Shown here piece by piece: positions 35,579 through 42,734 of a stretch of 64,000 bases of DNA. The stretch is from NCBI RefSeq assembly GCF_024600715.1, contig NZ_CP102332.1, forward strand, positions 2,356,001-2,420,000, written 5' to 3'. The notes beneath the pieces were generated by a model. The model did not search any database. It was not told the origin of the DNA and was given only the letters and a program-made list of their open reading frames with translations. A program made the position numbers and the translations under genes. Position 1 is the first letter of the stretch. Every line of letters begins with the position of its first letter. Source of the DNA: Streptomyces changanensis. Its GTDB lineage: Bacteria; Actinomycetota; Actinomycetes; Streptomycetales; Streptomycetaceae.

Positions 35579-36912
35579 CGGAAGAGCCGCCTCCATGTCT
35601 CCGGGCCCGGGTAGCCGTCGGCGGCGCCGCCGCGCCAGCCCTGGGCGCGCTGGAAGTCCTGGACGTTGCGCCGGTCGGCCTCGCTCCAGCGCGCGCCGGG
35701 GCCGTGGGTGTAGTGCTTGCCGTGGCCGCGCTTCACCAGCTGGCGGCCCAGCGTCTCGATGTGCCTGCCGGACCGGCCCGGACGGAAGTGGGCCCGCCCG
35801 GGGTAGGGGGGCGCCGTCGCCCGGCCCCCGCCCGGTGGGATGTCCCGGCCGCGGCCCGTGGCGAGCAGGCGCCACGTGTGGGGGCCGGGCAGGCCGTTCG
35901 CCTCGGCGCCCCGCCAGCCCTGCGCCAGTTGGAACGCGCGGGTCGCCCGCCGGTCGGCCTCGCCCCAGCGGGGGCCGGGTCCGTCGGTGTAGAAGCGGGC
36001 GGCGCCGCGTGCCACGAGCATCCGGCCGAGCCGGGTGACGTGGTGGTTGCGGGCGCCGGGGCCGAAGTGGCCGGCGCCCGGGTAGGCGATCGACGCGGGG
36101 GCGCCGCCGGCGGGCGTGACGCTCGCGGGCGTGACACCGGACTCCGCGACGAGGCCCAGGTAGCGGTAGGCGACGTACCGCTCGGAGTTGGTCCAGTACG
36201 CCAGCGGGGTCGTCTGGCGGCGGGTGTGCGGCTTGGTCTGCTCGTACGCGGTGTAGTGCGTCCGCTTGTGGTCGGTCCAGCCGCCGAAGAGCGTGACGTG
36301 CGAGCCCTTGGTCGGATTGTCGGGATTGTGGAAGAGGAGCATGTCGCCCGGCTGGAGGTCCGCCCACGCGATCTTCTGGCCGAAGCGGTGGAGGCTGCCG
36401 GTCCACTCGTTGGCGGGCAGGTTCCACGCCATGGAGACGTAGCCGGAGCAGTCCTGGCGGTAACCGTCCGTCCAGTACTTCTCCATGGAGTACGGGACCT
36501 TCGCCGTCACCCACCGCTTGGCCCGGTTGATGATGTCGGCGCGGGTGGACTCGGGGAGCTGCCGCACGGAGACGGGCCCGGTCGTCGGCCCCGCCAGCGG
36601 CCGGCCGTGCAGTCCGGCGGTGCCGCCCTGCGGGGTGTCGCCGTCCGCCGCGTGGCCCGCCGGGCCCGCGGGCAGCGCCGGGAGGAGGGGGTGGCCGGCC
36701 GGGTGGACCGCGCCGCCCGCCGTGGTGGCGCCGCCGCCGAGGACGGCCCCCGCGGCGGTGGCCAGCACGAGGGCGCGGCGGGCGCCGTGGGCGGCCGGGT
36801 GGCCCCCCGCGCGCACGGCCGGGCGGAGTGCGTGCTCCCGCCGCTGCCGGGCGCAGCCCGGGCAGGGGCAGTCGGCGGCGGGCGCGTACTCCTCGAAGAC
36901 CGGGACGGTCAT
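35575..36912 (-). CDS. NlpC/P60-like cell-wall hydrolase with two peptidoglycan-binding repeats
   Basis: 445 residues from ATG 36912 with ggagg upstream; a longer frame is unsupported. The N-terminus carries a Cys motif (CPCPGCARQRR) before a hydrophobic segment (ALVLATAAGAVLGGGATTAGG), which suggests a membrane-anchored or secreted protein with a short cytoplasmic metal-binding-like tail. The catalytic domain has Cys in YRQDCSGYVSMAWNL and His in GSHVTLFGGW, with LQPGDMLLF between. Two C-terminal repeats (FYTDGPGPRWGEADRRAT... and HYTHGPGARWSEADRRNV...) each end in PGPxTWRLL/RRLF and resemble peptidoglycan-binding modules. First gene of an operon with the SPFH gene; probably remodels wall at microdomains. 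Confidence 0.87.
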   Translation of the reverse strand: MTVPVFEEYAPAADCPCPGCARQRREHALRPAVRAGGHPAAHGARRALVLATAAGAVLGGGATTAGGAVHPAGHPLLPALPAGPAGHAADGDTPQGGTAGLHGRPLAGPTTGPVSVRQLPESTRADIINRAKRWVTAKVPYSMEKYWTDGYRQDCSGYVSMAWNLPANEWTGSLHRFGQKIAWADLQPGDMLLFHNPDNPTKGSHVTLFGGWTDHKRTHYTAYEQTKPHTRRQTTPLAYWTNSERYVAYRYLGLVAESGVTPASVTPAGGAPASIAYPGAGHFGPGARNHHVTRLGRMLVARGAARFYTDGPGPRWGEADRRATRAFQLAQGWRGAEANGLPGPHTWRLLATGRGRDIPPGGGRATAPPYPGRAHFRPGRSGRHIETLGRQLVKRGHGKHYTHGPGARWSEADRRNVQDFQRAQGWRGGAADGYPGPETWRRLFR

Positions 36913-36992
36913 ACGGTTCCCCTCCACACTGGGCAAGATTTCTCCGTACTGGTGCACACGCGCCAGCCTCCCAACTGTCCGGACGTCTCGTA

Positions 36993-37007
36993 TTTTGACG
37001 GTCAAAA
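36993..37007. promoter_or_regulatory. AT-rich palindrome upstream of the NlpC/P60-like gene
   Basis: ttttgacggtcaaaa is a perfect inverted repeat with 7-bp arms, 81 bases before the start at 36912 and inside one of the few A/T-rich patches of the window. It is a candidate operator; the protein is unknown. Confidence 0.55.
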
Positions 37008-37118
37008 GGGAAAAAACGACTTTCCGACAGGCGCATCGGGGCGGAAAATTCTCGACCGGCACCCGGCGGGCGGTCGGGAGCACTCCGTGACGTCGGGTAG
37101 AGTTGTGCAGGTCAGCAG

Positions 37119-37192
37119 GCGCCGCTAGCTCAGTTGGTTAGAGCAGCTGACTCTTAATCAGCGGGTCCGGGGTTCGAGTCCCTGGCGGCGCA
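37119..37192 (+). tRNA. tRNA-Lys (anticodon CTT), copy 3
   Basis: Same 74-base sequence as copies 1 and 2 and the same gtcagcag leader. A TAGAGT -10 hexamer lies about 20 bases upstream (gggtagagttgtg). Confidence 0.95.
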
Positions 37193-37200
37193 CGCAGGGT

Positions 37201-37233
37201 CGAGGCCCCCTCACTTCGAGTGAGGGGGCCTCG
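37201..37233 (+). terminator. Terminator of tRNA-Lys copy 3
   Basis: Perfect 15-bp stem (37201-37215 with 37219-37233, cgaggccccctcact and complement) closing a 3-base tcg loop. Confidence 0.9.
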
Positions 37234-37491
37234 GTCGTTCCCCCACACGGCCCGCACGCCCTCCCGCGTCCGCGCCCGCCCGGGAATCGCACACACATCC
37301 GGGTATGCCGCTTTTTCACCCTTGCGGACACGAATGTGCTCGTCCACGCTGTGTTCCAGCCGTGACCCCCGCGGCTGACCTGAGGGGGGTGGCAGGTCAC
37401 CGGCGCGTCCCGTCCGCCGTCCCCGCTCCGGGTACGGGCGGTGGCCGCGCCGCGACCGGTCAGCAGCGACGCGCGTGCGGGGGGATGGCCC

Positions 37492-38317
37492 ATGACGTGG
37501 ACGCCGACGGGCGCCCGACGGGACGACGACGCCTCCCCGGCCCCGCCACCGCGCCCGACCCGCCGGACGACCCGCGCCCGCGACGCGCCCGGACCCGCGC
37601 CCCGGTACGACTACGAACACCACAGCCGGCTCGCCGGGCCCCTCACCCAGCCCGACCCGGCGGCGGGACCCTACCGGGTGCGCTACCGCCCGCTGCTCGC
37701 CGCGGAACCGCACCGCGTGCGCGCCGCGCTCCTGCTCGGCGCCGCACCGCTGGTCTCGCTCGGGCTGTTCGGCTGGCTCGTGCAGCCCCGCCACTGGTCC
37801 GCCGGCGGGCCGCGCGCCGCCGACGGGCGCCTGCTCGCCCTCGACCTCGTCATGCTCGCGTCGATCGGCCTGATCGAACTGTTCCGGACGCTGAACGTCC
37901 TGTCGATCGCCCACGCCACGCTCGTCGCCCGCGACCCCGTGCCCGTGGTGCCCGAGCCGGGCACCCGCGTCGCCTTCCTCACCTCCTTCGTCCCCGGCAA
38001 GGAACCCCTCGCCCTGGTGACCCGGACCCTGGAGGCCGCCGTACGGGTCCGGCACCGCGGCGTGGTGCACGTGTGGCTGCTCGACGAGGGCGACGACCCC
38101 GACGTCCGGCGGGTCTGCGCGCGGCTCGGCGTGCGCCACTTCTCCCGCCGGGGCGTCCCCCGCTGGAACCGGCCCGCCGGCCCGTACCGCGCCCGCACCA
38201 AACACGGCAACTACAACGCCTGGCTGGAGGCGCACGGCGCCGGCTACGACCTCCTCGCCTGCGTCGACACCGACCACGTGCCGCTCCCCAACTACCTCGA
38301 GCGGATGCGCGCCGCCC
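37492..38317 (+). pseudogene. cslA: CslA cellulose-synthase-like glycosyltransferase, 5' fragment
   Basis: From ATG 37492 (MTWTPTGARRDDD) about 275 residues match the N-terminus of the streptomycete CslA family: YDYEHHSRLAGPLTQPDP, two membrane helices (ALLLGAAPLVSLGLFGWLV, LALDLVMLASIGLIELFRTL), then the GT2 core TRVAFLTSFVPGKEPL, VHVWLLDEGDDPDVRRVC, KHGNYNAWLEAH and the DxD segment LACVDTDHVPLPNYLERM. Just after this the homology stops; the QxxRW region and remaining membrane helices are gone, and the frame continues into Arg/Ala-rich sequence and then the end of glxA. Without the rest of the catalytic domain it cannot polymerise glycan. Confidence 0.85.
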
Positions 38318-38389
38318 GCCGCGACCGGCGGCGCGCACGGCGCCGCGCGGCCCGCACCGCCGCACGCCCCGCCCCACCGCCCCCGCACG

Positions 38390-38632
38390 CCGTGCTGCGC
38401 ACCCCGGACGCGGCGCGGGTGCGGACCGCGCGGCTCATGCGCCCGAGCGCCGTCACGCACGTCACCGACGTCGACCAGCGGCGTCGCCCTGACGGTCGAG
38501 CGGACCGGTCCCGACGCCCTGCGGGTGACCGTGCCGGCCAATCGCGCCCTCGTCCCGTCCGGGTACTACATGCTGTTCGTCGCCGACGGGCGCGGCACAC
38601 CGTCGGAGGCGGTGTGGGTGGAGGTGCCGTGA
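38390..38632 (+). pseudogene. glxA: GlxA copper-radical oxidase, 3' fragment
   Basis: Only the C-terminal DUF1929-like end remains: TPDAARVRTARLMRPSAVTH and VTDVDQR in one frame, then, after a base change near 38478-38482, VALTVERTGPDALRVTVPAN, ALVPSGYYMLFVADGRGTP and VWVEVP-stop in another frame. This pattern (RPSAVTHxTDxDQR ... PxGYYMLFV ... PSxAxWV) ends galactose-oxidase-like GlxA proteins, which act with CslA at hyphal tips. The copper ligands and Tyr-Cys cofactor region are missing. The boundary with the cslA fragment is only approximate (38317-38395). Confidence 0.8.
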
Positions 38633-38749
38633 ACGGCCCGGAGGGGAGAGCAGGGCGGCGGGTGTGGTGACGGGTGCTGCGGGGCGGGTGACGTGGGCGG
38701 GGCTGTCGCGGGGCGCGGACGTCGTGGGCGGCGGGGCGTTGTGGGGCGC

Positions 38750-38880
38750 GGGCGTTGGCGGCGCGGGCGTCGTGGGGGCGCGGGCGTTGGCGGCGCGGGC
38801 GTCGTAGGGCGCGGGCGTCGTAGGGCGCGGGCGTCTAGGGCGCGGGCGTCTAGGGCGCGGGCGTCTAGGGCGCGGGCGTC
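38750..38880. repeat. 15-bp tandem repeats between the glxA remnant and cslZ
   Basis: Copies of gcgcgggcgtctagg and close variants (gcgcgggcgtcgtag, gcgcgggcgttggcg) in tandem; the last four in 38817-38880 are identical. The whole 38633-39023 gap is repeat-like G-rich sequence without a gene. Confidence 0.9.
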
Positions 38881-39023
38881 GGCGGCGGGACGGTGGGTGC
38901 TGCGAGGCGGGTGTCGTGGGTGGTGGGCGGTCCGCGGGCGGGGGTTGGTGGAGCTGCCCTCGGGGGGTGGTGTCGCGGGGCGGGTGGGCGGTCCGCGGCG
39001 GGTGTGGTGGGGCGGGCGGTGGA

Positions 39024-40058
39024 TCAGCGGGCGTTGCGGGCCAGTTCCAGGGCGTACGCCGCGAACCACTCGCCCGCCTCCGGGCCGCCCCGGCACGGGC
39101 CGTCCGACTCGCCCGGTCGCTTGACCCACAGGTGGGCGTCGACGAGCGGGTCCCCGGTCCGGGTGGTCGGCGGCTCCCCGAGGGCCCGGCCGGGCGGGTT
39201 GCACCAGTCGCCCGCCGGGTCGCCGCCCGTGTACGGGCCGTTGCCGTTGCGGCCGGTGTCGATGACGAAGTGCTTCCCGCCGGTCAGCGCGGAGATCCTG
39301 CGCCCGTACGCGCGGGATGCCGCCGTGGTGTGGAAGTTGGCGACGTTCACCGCGAAGCCGTCCGCGTCGGCGAGGCCGGCGCGTCCGAGCGGGCCGGGCA
39401 GCGCCTCGGGGCGGCTCCATCCCGGATTGCCGGCGTCCAGGTAGACGCGGGCGTGCGGGAGCCGCGCGAGCCGCCGCACCGCGCCGGCGAGGAGCGCGTA
39501 CCGCTCCTCGTGGTACCGGCCCTCGGTGCAGCCGTCGACCAGGTGCATCACGGCGTCGGGCTCCAGGACGACCGTGGCGGGCCGGTCGCCGACGCCCCGG
39601 GCGACGGCCTCGATCCACGCCCGGTACGCCGCGCCGTCGGCGGCGCCGCCCGCGGAGTGCTGCCCGCAGTCGCGGTGCGGGATGTCGTAGAGGACGAGGA
39701 GCGGGCGGCGGTCGGCCCGGGCGGCGGCCGTGGTGACCCGGCGGGCCTCGCCCTCGGGGTCGTCGGTGCCGATCCACACGCCGGTCGGCCGGGAGGCGAT
39801 CCGGTGGACGAGGGCGGCGCCGCGCGCGTCGCCGGCGCGGCGGTGGCCGGCCGCGCGGCGGGCCGCGTTGCCGTCGGGGTCGACCCAGAACCGGTCCGCC
39901 GTCCGGGCCGGCCGGTCCCGACCGGTACCCGGCCCCCCGTCGCGCCCGCCGTCCCCGCCGTCCCCGTCGGACGAGGTGCAGGCGGCGACCAGCAGGACCG
40001 CCACCGCCCCCACCGCGGCCACGCCCGCCCGGACGTAGCCGCCGCGACTGCCGTACAT
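39024..40058 (-). CDS. cslZ: GH6 endoglucanase lipoprotein, CslZ-like
   Basis: 344 residues from ATG 40058, preceded by aagggggagtcg. A signal peptide with lipobox LVAAC (about residue 27) predicts a lipoprotein. GH6 signatures are clear: LLVLYDIPHRDCGQHSAG with the catalytic Asp, TVVLEPDAVMHLV, RVYLDAGNPGW, and the C-terminal LWVKRPGESDGPC. Length matches single-domain bacterial GH6 enzymes without a binding module. In streptomycetes cslZ lies beside cslA-glxA and trims the tip glycan. Here it is intact though both partners are deleted, so it may be an orphan or work on other beta-glucans. Confidence 0.87.
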   Translation of the reverse strand: MYGSRGGYVRAGVAAVGAVAVLLVAACTSSDGDGGDGGRDGGPGTGRDRPARTADRFWVDPDGNAARRAAGHRRAGDARGAALVHRIASRPTGVWIGTDDPEGEARRVTTAAARADRRPLLVLYDIPHRDCGQHSAGGAADGAAYRAWIEAVARGVGDRPATVVLEPDAVMHLVDGCTEGRYHEERYALLAGAVRRLARLPHARVYLDAGNPGWSRPEALPGPLGRAGLADADGFAVNVANFHTTAASRAYGRRISALTGGKHFVIDTGRNGNGPYTGGDPAGDWCNPPGRALGEPPTTRTGDPLVDAHLWVKRPGESDGPCRGGPEAGEWFAAYALELARNAR

Positions 40059-40263
40059 CGACTCCCCCTTGGGTGCGCCTGACGACCCGTTCGGCGGCCA
40101 TCCTGGCACAGCGGGGACGCCCCGGCGCCCGCCGGTCGCGGCGCCCGCCGCGCGGGCCGCCGAGGAGCCGCGAAGCGGGCCCGGCAGGGAGCCGCCCGGC
40201 AGGCCGACAGGGAACCGCCGGACGGGCCGACCGGGGGGCGCGGGAGGCCGGGGCGGAGTGCCG

Positions 40264-40317
40264 GAGGCCGGACGCGTGGGAGGGACGCGGGAGGCCGGAC
40301 GCGTGGGAGGGACGCGG
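40264..40317. repeat. 27-bp direct repeat, two copies
   Basis: Two exact adjacent copies of a 27-base unit beginning gaggccggacgcgtgggagg. They fill part of the 299-base gap upstream of cslZ, in which I see no gene. Confidence 0.85.
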
Positions 40318-40357
40318 GAGGGGGCGACGCGCGGGCCCGCGGGCGGGGCGCCGGGGA

Positions 40358-41023
40358 TCAGCGCACGGCCGTCAGGTACGCGGAGACCACGACGTTCGCC
40401 GTGTACGTCTGCGTCGCCCGGTCGAAGGTGCCGCCGCAGGTGATCAGGCGCAGTTCCGCCCGGGACGGGTCGCGCGGCCCGTACGCCTGGTGGGGGTCGA
40501 AGCCGTGCCGGGACAGGACGCGCACATCCTCCACGGTGAACTCCGCGACCGAGCCGTCGGCGCGTCCGACGCGTACGAGGGCGCCGGGGCGCACGGTGCG
40601 GAGGTGGTGGAAGACGGCCGGGCCGGTCTCGGTGTCGACGTGGCCGACGAGGAGCGCGGCGCCGCGCTCGCCGGGCCGGGTGCCGGCGGCGTACCAGCCG
40701 ACCGTCCCCGGCATCTGGAAGGGCGGCGGCTCGACCGCCCCGGTCTCCTCCAGGCCGCGCGGGACGACCGGGGACTCCACGCCGAGCGACGGGACGTCCA
40801 GGCGGAGCGGTCTGGCCGGCCCGACCGGCTCGTGCGGGGGTGGCAGGGGGACGCCGCGGGGACGGCCCACGGCGGCCACGTCACCGGTGGTCGGGGCGGA
40901 CAGACCGCCCTGGCCGGCGGTGACCTCCTTGCCCCACAGCCACATCAGGACCAGGACGAGCGCCCAGATCATGCCGACGAGGAGACGACCGCTGCCCGTC
41001 CCGGAGGTCGCGCCGCCCGGCAC
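40358..41023 (-). CDS. Class F sortase
   Basis: 221 residues from GTG 41023, two bases after the preceding gene's stop. One N-terminal membrane helix (LVGMIWALVLVLMWLWG), then the sortase barrel with the catalytic His in LLVGHVDTETGPAVFHHL and Cys in LRLITCGGTFDRATQTY. Class F sortases are actinobacterial and attach surface proteins to peptidoglycan. Cotranscribed with a secreted Gly-rich protein that has a C-terminal helix and basic tail but no LPXTG; the pair is a recurring streptomycete arrangement. Confidence 0.9.
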   Translation of the reverse strand: MPGGATSGTGSGRLLVGMIWALVLVLMWLWGKEVTAGQGGLSAPTTGDVAAVGRPRGVPLPPPHEPVGPARPLRLDVPSLGVESPVVPRGLEETGAVEPPPFQMPGTVGWYAAGTRPGERGAALLVGHVDTETGPAVFHHLRTVRPGALVRVGRADGSVAEFTVEDVRVLSRHGFDPHQAYGPRDPSRAELRLITCGGTFDRATQTYTANVVVSAYLTAVR

Positions 41024-41025
41024 GG

Positions 41026-41754
41026 TCAGTCCGCTCCGGGTTCGCGGCGCCGGCGCGTGGAGCGCACGGCGACGGCGACGGCGGCGACCGCGGCGAGGGC
41101 CAGGCCGACCAGGGTGTGGCGGGCCCCGGGGCCCTGCTCGGCGACGCTCGGCGCGGCCGTGAGGGGCGCGGCGACGGCGCCGCCGCCCCCGGCGCGTACC
41201 GGGGCGTGCGGAGTGGCCGGCGGGTCCGGGGAGACGTGGACGCGGCCGGCGTCGCGGTGCTCGCGGCCGGCGCAGACGACGGTGAGGGGGTGGCTGCCGG
41301 CGGCGAGGCCGGAGCGGATGGTCGTGTCGCCGTACAGGGGACCGCCGTCGCCCTTGCCGCCCCCGCGGTCGACCGGATCCTCCGCGCCGCCCGCACCGCC
41401 CGTGCTCCCGGTGCCACCCGTCCCCTCCACCCCGCCGGTGCCACCCGCACCCGTCCCGCCGAGGCCGCCGAGGCCACCGGTGCCGCCGGACAGCTCCGCG
41501 TCGGCGACGAAGGCCGGGGAGCGGACCGTGCCGCCCGGGCCTGCGCAGCCCTCGACGCGCAGGTCCACGTCGGCGCCGGGCGCCGTGGTCGCCGGGATGA
41601 CCACGGCGGTGACGCGGGCACCGCCGTCGCCGGCCGGGTCGCCCGCGGGGGCGGCGGCGAGGGCGGTCGGGGCGGGGCCGGTGAGGGCCAGGGCGACGAC
41701 GAGGGCGGCGGCCGCCCCGGCCGCGGGACGGACTGCAACCAGTCGTGGACGCAT
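41026..41754 (-). CDS. Secreted, membrane-anchored protein paired with class F sortase
   Basis: 242 residues from ATG 41754 with aggagg upstream. A signal peptide (AALVVALALTGPAPTALAA) leads into a beta-rich domain (VTAVVIPATTAPGADVDLRV, CAGPGGTVRSPAFVADAEL), split by a Gly/Thr insert of about 45 residues (GGTGGLGGLGGTG and variants), then SGLAAGSHPLTVVCAGREH, and a C-terminal helix with RSTRRRRE. Cys residues are positioned for a disulfide. There is no LPXTG-like motif before the helix, so it may be a membrane protein rather than a sortase substrate. Confidence 0.8.
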   Translation of the reverse strand: MRPRLVAVRPAAGAAAALVVALALTGPAPTALAAAPAGDPAGDGGARVTAVVIPATTAPGADVDLRVEGCAGPGGTVRSPAFVADAELSGGTGGLGGLGGTGAGGTGGVEGTGGTGSTGGAGGAEDPVDRGGGKGDGGPLYGDTTIRSGLAAGSHPLTVVCAGREHRDAGRVHVSPDPPATPHAPVRAGGGGAVAAPLTAAPSVAEQGPGARHTLVGLALAAVAAVAVAVRSTRRRREPGAD

Positions 41755-41874
41755 CGTGAACCTCCTGGGGCAAGATTCACCCCGTTCGGCGCACCGCGCA
41801 TCCGCAGCGGTCGCCCACCCGGGGCCTACCGACTGGTAGACCCCGGTGACCTGGGGACTTGGCGCGCCGGGGCC

Positions 41875-42654
41875 TCAGACCCGTTCGACCAGATCGGCGA
41901 TGGAGTCGACCACCGACGACGGCCGGAACGGGTAGCGGTCGATGTCCGCCGGGGTGGTGAGCCCGGTGAGGACGAGGAAGGTCTCCATGCCGGCCTCCAG
42001 ACCCGCGAGCACGTCGGTGTCCATCCGGTCGCCGATCATGGCGCTCGTCTCGGAGTGGGCGCCGATGGCGTTGAGGCCGGTGCGCATCATCAGCGGGTTC
42101 GGCTTGCCCGCGAAGTACGGCTCCTTGCCGGTCGCCTTGGTGATCAGCGCGGCGACGGAGCCGGTCGCGGGCAGGGGGCCCTCGGCCGACGGGCCGGTCT
42201 CGTCGGGGTTGGTGCAGATGAAGCGGGCCCCGGCGTTGATCAGCCGGATCGCCTTGGTGAGCGCCTCGAAGCTGTAGGTGCGGGTCTCGCCGAGGACGAC
42301 GTAGTCGGGGTCGTGGTCGGTGAGGACGTACCCGATGTCGTGCATGGCGGTGGTCAGCCCGGCCTCGCCGATGACGTACGCGGTGCCGCCGGGGCGCTGG
42401 TCGTCGAGGAACTGCGCGGTGGCGAGCGCGGAGGTCCAGATGTTGCGGACCGGCACGTCCAGGCCCATGCGGTACAGCCGGGCGTGGAGGTCGCGGGCGG
42501 TGTAGATGGAGTTGTTGGTCAGGACGAGGAAGGGCCTCTCGGTGTCCCGCAGTTTCCTGATGAACGCGTCGGCACCGGGGATGGGGACGCCCTCGTGGAT
42601 GAGGACGCCGTCCATGTCGGTCAGCCAGGATTCGATCGGCTTGCGCTCTGCCAT
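41875..42654 (-). CDS. NagD-type HAD-IIA phosphatase
   Basis: 259 residues from ATG 42654. HAD motif I WLTDMDGVLIHEG, motif II FLVLTNNSIYTAR, the conserved Lys/Gly segment FAGKPNPLMM and motif III MIGDRMDTDVLAGLEAGM are intact, with the alpha/beta cap of class IIA between. Such enzymes hydrolyse phosphosugars, nucleotides or aromatic phosphates; the substrate is not evident. Stands alone, 80 bases downstream of the phosphodiesterase gene on the same strand. Confidence 0.92.
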   Translation of the reverse strand: MAERKPIESWLTDMDGVLIHEGVPIPGADAFIRKLRDTERPFLVLTNNSIYTARDLHARLYRMGLDVPVRNIWTSALATAQFLDDQRPGGTAYVIGEAGLTTAMHDIGYVLTDHDPDYVVLGETRTYSFEALTKAIRLINAGARFICTNPDETGPSAEGPLPATGSVAALITKATGKEPYFAGKPNPLMMRTGLNAIGAHSETSAMIGDRMDTDVLAGLEAGMETFLVLTGLTTPADIDRYPFRPSSVVDSIADLVERV

Positions 42655-42734
42655 GGAACGGGACTCCTGCCGTACGGATACCGCGTGTGTGCTGGGGGCG
42701 CCGCGACAGCGCTGTGGCGGCGCCCCCAGCGTAG

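Noticed and set aside
35579-37036. Extension of the SPFH reading frame to 1728 residues
   Set aside because: It runs antiphase through the NlpC/P60-like gene, which has clear motifs and its own ribosome site. ATG 35578 with ATGA overlap is the natural start.
20709-37192. tRNA-Lys copies as attachment sites of an integrated element
   Set aside because: No integrase, relaxase or phage gene lies between or beside them; identity covers the whole tRNA rather than only a 3' segment, which argues for gene duplication.
41829-41843. actggtagacccc as a DasR site
   Set aside because: Only half of the palindrome matches, and the context (upstream of the sortase partner) gives no support. It is better explained as part of a weak hairpin.
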